Part shown: piece by piece, positions 8,990 through 11,246 of the stretch
Layout: the number at the start of each line of letters is the position of its first letter
How positions within the stretch are numbered: the first letter of the stretch is position 1
NCBI GenBank assembly: GCA_964392965.1
Contig: CAYMSA010000056.1
Span: 1 to 11,246 of the forward strand
Source of the DNA: CAYMSA01 sp964392965
Lineage (GTDB): Bacteria > Actinomycetota > Coriobacteriia > Anaerosomatales > Anaerosomataceae
Reading direction: 5' to 3'
DNA: 11,246 bases
The notes under the pieces: model-generated
The model's input: only the letters and a program-made list of their open reading frames with translations
Databases searched by the model: none
What the model was told of the DNA's origin: nothing
Program-made: the position numbers and the translations under genes

Positions 8990-9415
8990 TCAGAAGTCGT
9001 CGTCCTCGTCTTCGAGCGACACGTACGTCGTGTCGTCGAACGCTGCTTCCTCCATCATGCGCATCGCCTGGCGCTGCTCGGTGCGCGGCTCGCGTTCGTC
9101 GATCGGCACGATCTCGAGCGTCATACCGTCGCCGAAGAGCACGAACAGCGTGGCGCCGTCCTCTTCAGTGGAGAAGTCGAGGTAGCGCAGACTGGCGACG
9201 TTCAGGAAGAGGCACCCGTTGACGAGCGTGGTGGCCGAGGTGTTGTCGTACATGAGGCGTACGAGCGTGGCGCGGCCCGCAGACATCTCGGTGCCGTTCA
9301 CGAGGTGACGATATGCGAACGACTCGATGGTCTCGAGTGCTCTGACCATGTCGTGTGGTTGTGTGAGTGTTCCGGTGCCGATGAAGACCGGTGGTGACGT
9401 TCTGCGAGACTCCAT
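8990..9415 (-). CDS. Unrecognised small acidic protein
   Basis: I do not recognise this 141-residue protein. It has no signal peptide or membrane segment, so it is likely cytoplasmic. The middle (about 47-103, RATLVRLMYDN through LFGDGMTLEIVPIDE) alternates hydrophobic and polar residues and looks like a small beta-rich fold. The region RYLDFSTEEDGATLFVLFGDG may be two strands with an acidic turn. The last ~40 residues are charged and end EDEDDDF, probably disordered. It is a real gene rather than a shadow for three reasons: the plus strand has no competing gene here, a strong AGGGAG site (9421-9426) stands five bases before the ATG, and a TAGAAT -10-like box precedes it. The stop lies one base from the S41 protease stop, so the two are convergent. 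Codon composition matches the neighbours, giving no sign of recent transfer. Confidence 0.8.
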   Translation of the reverse strand: MESRRTSPPVFIGTGTLTQPHDMVRALETIESFAYRHLVNGTEMSAGRATLVRLMYDNTSATTLVNGCLFLNVASLRYLDFSTEEDGATLFVLFGDGMTLEIVPIDEREPRTEQRQAMRMMEEAAFDDTTYVSLEDEDDDF

Positions 9416-9444
9416 TACAGCTCCCTCTGGGGTCCGGCGCGGTG

Positions 9445-9488
9445 GGGTATGACCCTACATGTATTCTAACCGAGAGACAAGTCTCCCG
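9445..9488. promoter_or_regulatory. Cluster of small palindromes between divergent genes
   Basis: Three inverted repeats lie within 44 bases between the minus-strand gene and rnr: GGGT-atg-ACCC (9445-9455), the perfect palindrome TACATGTA (9456-9463) and GAGAC-aa-GTCTC (9474-9485). The last extends to CG...CG across a mismatch (9471-9488). They surround the predicted -10 box. This fits a site where a dimeric regulator could control one or both divergent genes. I match it to no known regulator, and short palindromes can arise by chance. Confidence 0.35.
9463..9468 (-). promoter_or_regulatory. Possible -10 box for the minus-strand gene
   Basis: On the minus strand this reads TAGAAT, the same hexamer as the proposed ftsE promoter, in one of the few AT-rich spots of the window. 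A start near 9456 would give a leader of about 40 bases carrying the AGGGAG ribosome site. No convincing -35 box is seen at the expected distance (bases around 9486-9491 read CCACGG on the minus strand). It overlaps the palindrome TACATGTA at 9456-9463 by one base. Confidence 0.4.
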
Positions 9489-9511
9489 TGGCGACCTTCC
9501 TACACGCGATA

Positions 9512-9545
9512 GGCGCCGGAGGCGTTGGGACAGGCGCACGGCGCC
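9512..9545 (+). promoter_or_regulatory. Leader hairpin before rnr
   Basis: GGCGCCG (9512-9518) can pair with CGGCGCC (9539-9545) across a 20-base loop in the rnr leader, ending nine bases before the AGGAGG ribosome site (9554-9559). It could affect message stability or translation. In GC-rich DNA such pairings are common. No clear rnr promoter was found in 9416-9564, although the divergent layout requires one somewhere there. Confidence 0.3.
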
Positions 9546-9564
9546 CCGTCGGCAGGAGGAACAG

Positions 9565-11246
9565 GTGCGGCCCGAGAAAGTCGTGATGCAGGTTCTGAGG
9601 GATGCGCGTCGGCCGCTCACTTCCGCCGAGGTCGCTCGCGGCCTCGGTGACCTCGAGGCGCGTCGCAGGTCCGCACGGCTGCAGCTCGACGAGGCGCAGG
9701 TGGCGGCGAGCCTCGAGCGGCTCGTCCGGTCGGGGAGCGTCGCGGAAGTCGGCGGCCGCTACCTCGCCCTGCGCGAGCGCAACCTCGTCGTCGGACGGCT
9801 GGCGATGAACCGCCGCGGGTTCGGGTTCGTGGACACGCCGTCCGGCGACATCTACGTGAACGGGCGTGACGTGGGAGGCGCGATGCACGGCGACCTGGTC
9901 GCGGTGCGAGTCGAGCCGCGCGTGCGAAACCAGGGACGGGCGGGGGCGGTCGTGCAGATCATCGAGCGTGCCGCGACCGAGGTCGTGGGGCGCTACGAGC
10001 GCCACGGGGCACTGGGCATCGTCGTGCCGTCGGACTCACGCGTGAGAAGCGACCTGTTCGTGGATGCGAAGCGGGCTACCGTCGAGGCGCGACCGGGGGA
10101 CATCGTGGTGGCGCGCATCACCCGCTACGCGGATCACCGCGATGCCATGCAGGGCGTCATCACCGAGGTCCTCGGGCCGGAGGGCGCTCCGGGCGTCGAC
10201 ATCGAGATGATCATCCGCGAGCACGGGCTGGCGACCACGTTCCCCGAGGCCGCGCTCGAAAGCGCCCGCCGCCTCACGATCGACACCGCAGCCGAGCTTA
10301 AGGCGGGGCGAACGGACCTGCGAGAGCTCTTCACGTTCACGGTCGACCCCGTCGACGCCCGCGACTTCGACGACGCCATCTCCGTGCGGCGCGAAGGCGG
10401 TGGATTTCGGCTCTGGGTCCACATCGCGGATGTGAGCCACTACGTGCCGTGGGACTCGCCGATCGATGTGGAAGCGCGTCATCGTGCCACGAGCGTCTAT
10501 CTCGTGGACCGCGTGCTCCCGATGCTGCCCGAGGAGCTCTCCAACGCCGTCTGCTCGCTCAATCCGGACGAAGATCGGCTCACGTTCACGGTGGAGATGG
10601 TCGTCGACCGCACGGGACTCGTACAGGCCCACGAGCTCTATCCCTCGGTCATCAGGAGCGATCGGCGGCTCGACTACGAGCAGGTCCAGGCATGGCTCGA
10701 CGGTGCTGGTTTTCCCGATGAGACGATGGCTGTAGCTATCGCCGACTTCCGGGCGGTCGCCCGGGCCATACGGGAGCGGCGCATCGCGCGCGGCGGCCTC
10801 GACTTCGAGACGGTTGAGGCGCGCGTGCGTCTCGACGAGACTGGCGAGCCGATCGACGTGACCGTTCGCGGACGGACCGAGGCCACCGGTATGATCGAGG
10901 AGGCGATGATCCTCGCGAACGAGGTCGTGGCCCGGCACATGTCGGCGGCCTCGGCACCCATGGTCTACCGCATCCACGAAGACCCGGACGCTGATGCGCT
11001 CAAGCAGGTCGCGGTCGTGCTCAAGGAGTTCGGCTACCCGGTGCAGGATCTCCACGGGGCCAGCCCTCGCACGTTCCAGAAGATCATCGCGTTCGCGCAC
11101 GGGCGCCCGGAAGAGCGGCTCATCAACTCGCTCATGCTGCGCGCACTCGAGCGCGCCCGGTACGTCGACTACCTCGCTTCGCACTTCGGTCTGGCCTCGG
11201 CGGCCTACTGCCACTTCACGAGCCCCATCAGGCGCTATCCGGACCT
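9565..11246 (+). CDS. rnr: Ribonuclease R (3' end missing)
   Basis: RNase R is a processive 3'-to-5' exoribonuclease that digests structured RNA and, with tmRNA-SmpB, removes non-stop messages. The frame runs from GTG 9565 to the window edge, 560 codons plus two bases, without a stop. The start is fixed by AGGAGG at 9554-9559, five bases upstream. Domains: a winged-helix N terminus (about 1-70, MRPEKVVMQVLRDARRPLTS); a first cold-shock domain (about 73-120, VVGRLAMNRRGFGFVDT); a second (about 138-225); then the RNB catalytic domain from about 250. The metal-binding aspartates are D261, D267, D269 and D270 in DPVDARDFDDA, with the spacing of RNase II and RNase R. The visible part stops at HFTSPIRRYPD near the end of the RNB domain, so the rest and the S1 domain lie outside. 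The N-terminal helix-turn-helix and two cold-shock domains favour RNase R over RNase II. A long antisense open frame inside it is a shadow. Confidence 0.95.
   Translation, partial: MRPEKVVMQVLRDARRPLTSAEVARGLGDLEARRRSARLQLDEAQVAASLERLVRSGSVAEVGGRYLALRERNLVVGRLAMNRRGFGFVDTPSGDIYVNGRDVGGAMHGDLVAVRVEPRVRNQGRAGAVVQIIERAATEVVGRYERHGALGIVVPSDSRVRSDLFVDAKRATVEARPGDIVVARITRYADHRDAMQGVITEVLGPEGAPGVDIEMIIREHGLATTFPEAALESARRLTIDTAAELKAGRTDLRELFTFTVDPVDARDFDDAISVRREGGGFRLWVHIADVSHYVPWDSPIDVEARHRATSVYLVDRVLPMLPEELSNAVCSLNPDEDRLTFTVEMVVDRTGLVQAHELYPSVIRSDRRLDYEQVQAWLDGAGFPDETMAVAIADFRAVARAIRERRIARGGLDFETVEARVRLDETGEPIDVTVRGRTEATGMIEEAMILANEVVARHMSAASAPMVYRIHEDPDADALKQVAVVLKEFGYPVQDLHGASPRTFQKIIAFAHGRPEERLINSLMLRALERARYVDYLASHFGLASAAYCHFTSPIRRYPD

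Noticed and set aside
10036..11214. 392-codon open frame on the minus strand
   Set aside because: It lies fully inside rnr, whose plus frame has complete RNase R motifs. Its translation is rich in Arg, Asp and His with no recognisable domain, as expected from antisense of GC-rich coding DNA.

Overview
The window reads as a chromosomal housekeeping region of a high-GC bacterium. Coding is dense, codon third positions are strongly G/C, GTG starts occur and all three stop codons are used. SecA, RF2 and FtsEX types together with gene order suggest an actinobacterial lineage, probably near the Coriobacteriia or related anaerobic clades. That placement is inferred from remembered family features and gene order, and no species can be named.

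Layout. (1) Positions 1-2166: the 3' part of secA, cut by the window edge. (2) 2231-3361: prfB (release factor 2), in one uninterrupted frame. (3) 3412-6100: a compact run of a YitT-type membrane protein and a two-subunit (split) transketolase, joined by two ATGA stop/start overlaps. (4) 6101-6200: a short regulatory gap with an 8-bp perfect inverted repeat and an extended -10 promoter. (5) 6201-8988: ftsE, ftsX and an S41 C-terminal processing protease, tightly packed. (6) 8990-9415, minus strand: a small unrecognised protein, convergent with the protease across a one-base gap. (7) 9416-9564: a divergent control region with several small palindromes. (8) 9565-end: rnr (RNase R), cut by the window edge.

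Functionally the window links protein export (SecA), translation termination (RF2), central carbon metabolism (transketolase), cell-division control of peptidoglycan hydrolysis (FtsEX), an envelope-associated protease and RNA decay or ribosome rescue (RNase R). From memory, the order secA-prfB-YitT-(insert)-ftsE-ftsX-ctp resembles the Bacillus subtilis region, so this appears to be an old conserved neighbourhood with a transketolase pair inserted.

No defence system, mobile element, CRISPR array, tRNA or rRNA was found. The points most worth a second look are the RF2 stop-codon recognition tripeptide, which reads Ser-Pro-Thr instead of the usual Ser-Pro-Phe; the absent RF2 programmed frameshift; the palindromes before ftsE and before rnr; and the unrecognised minus-strand gene.
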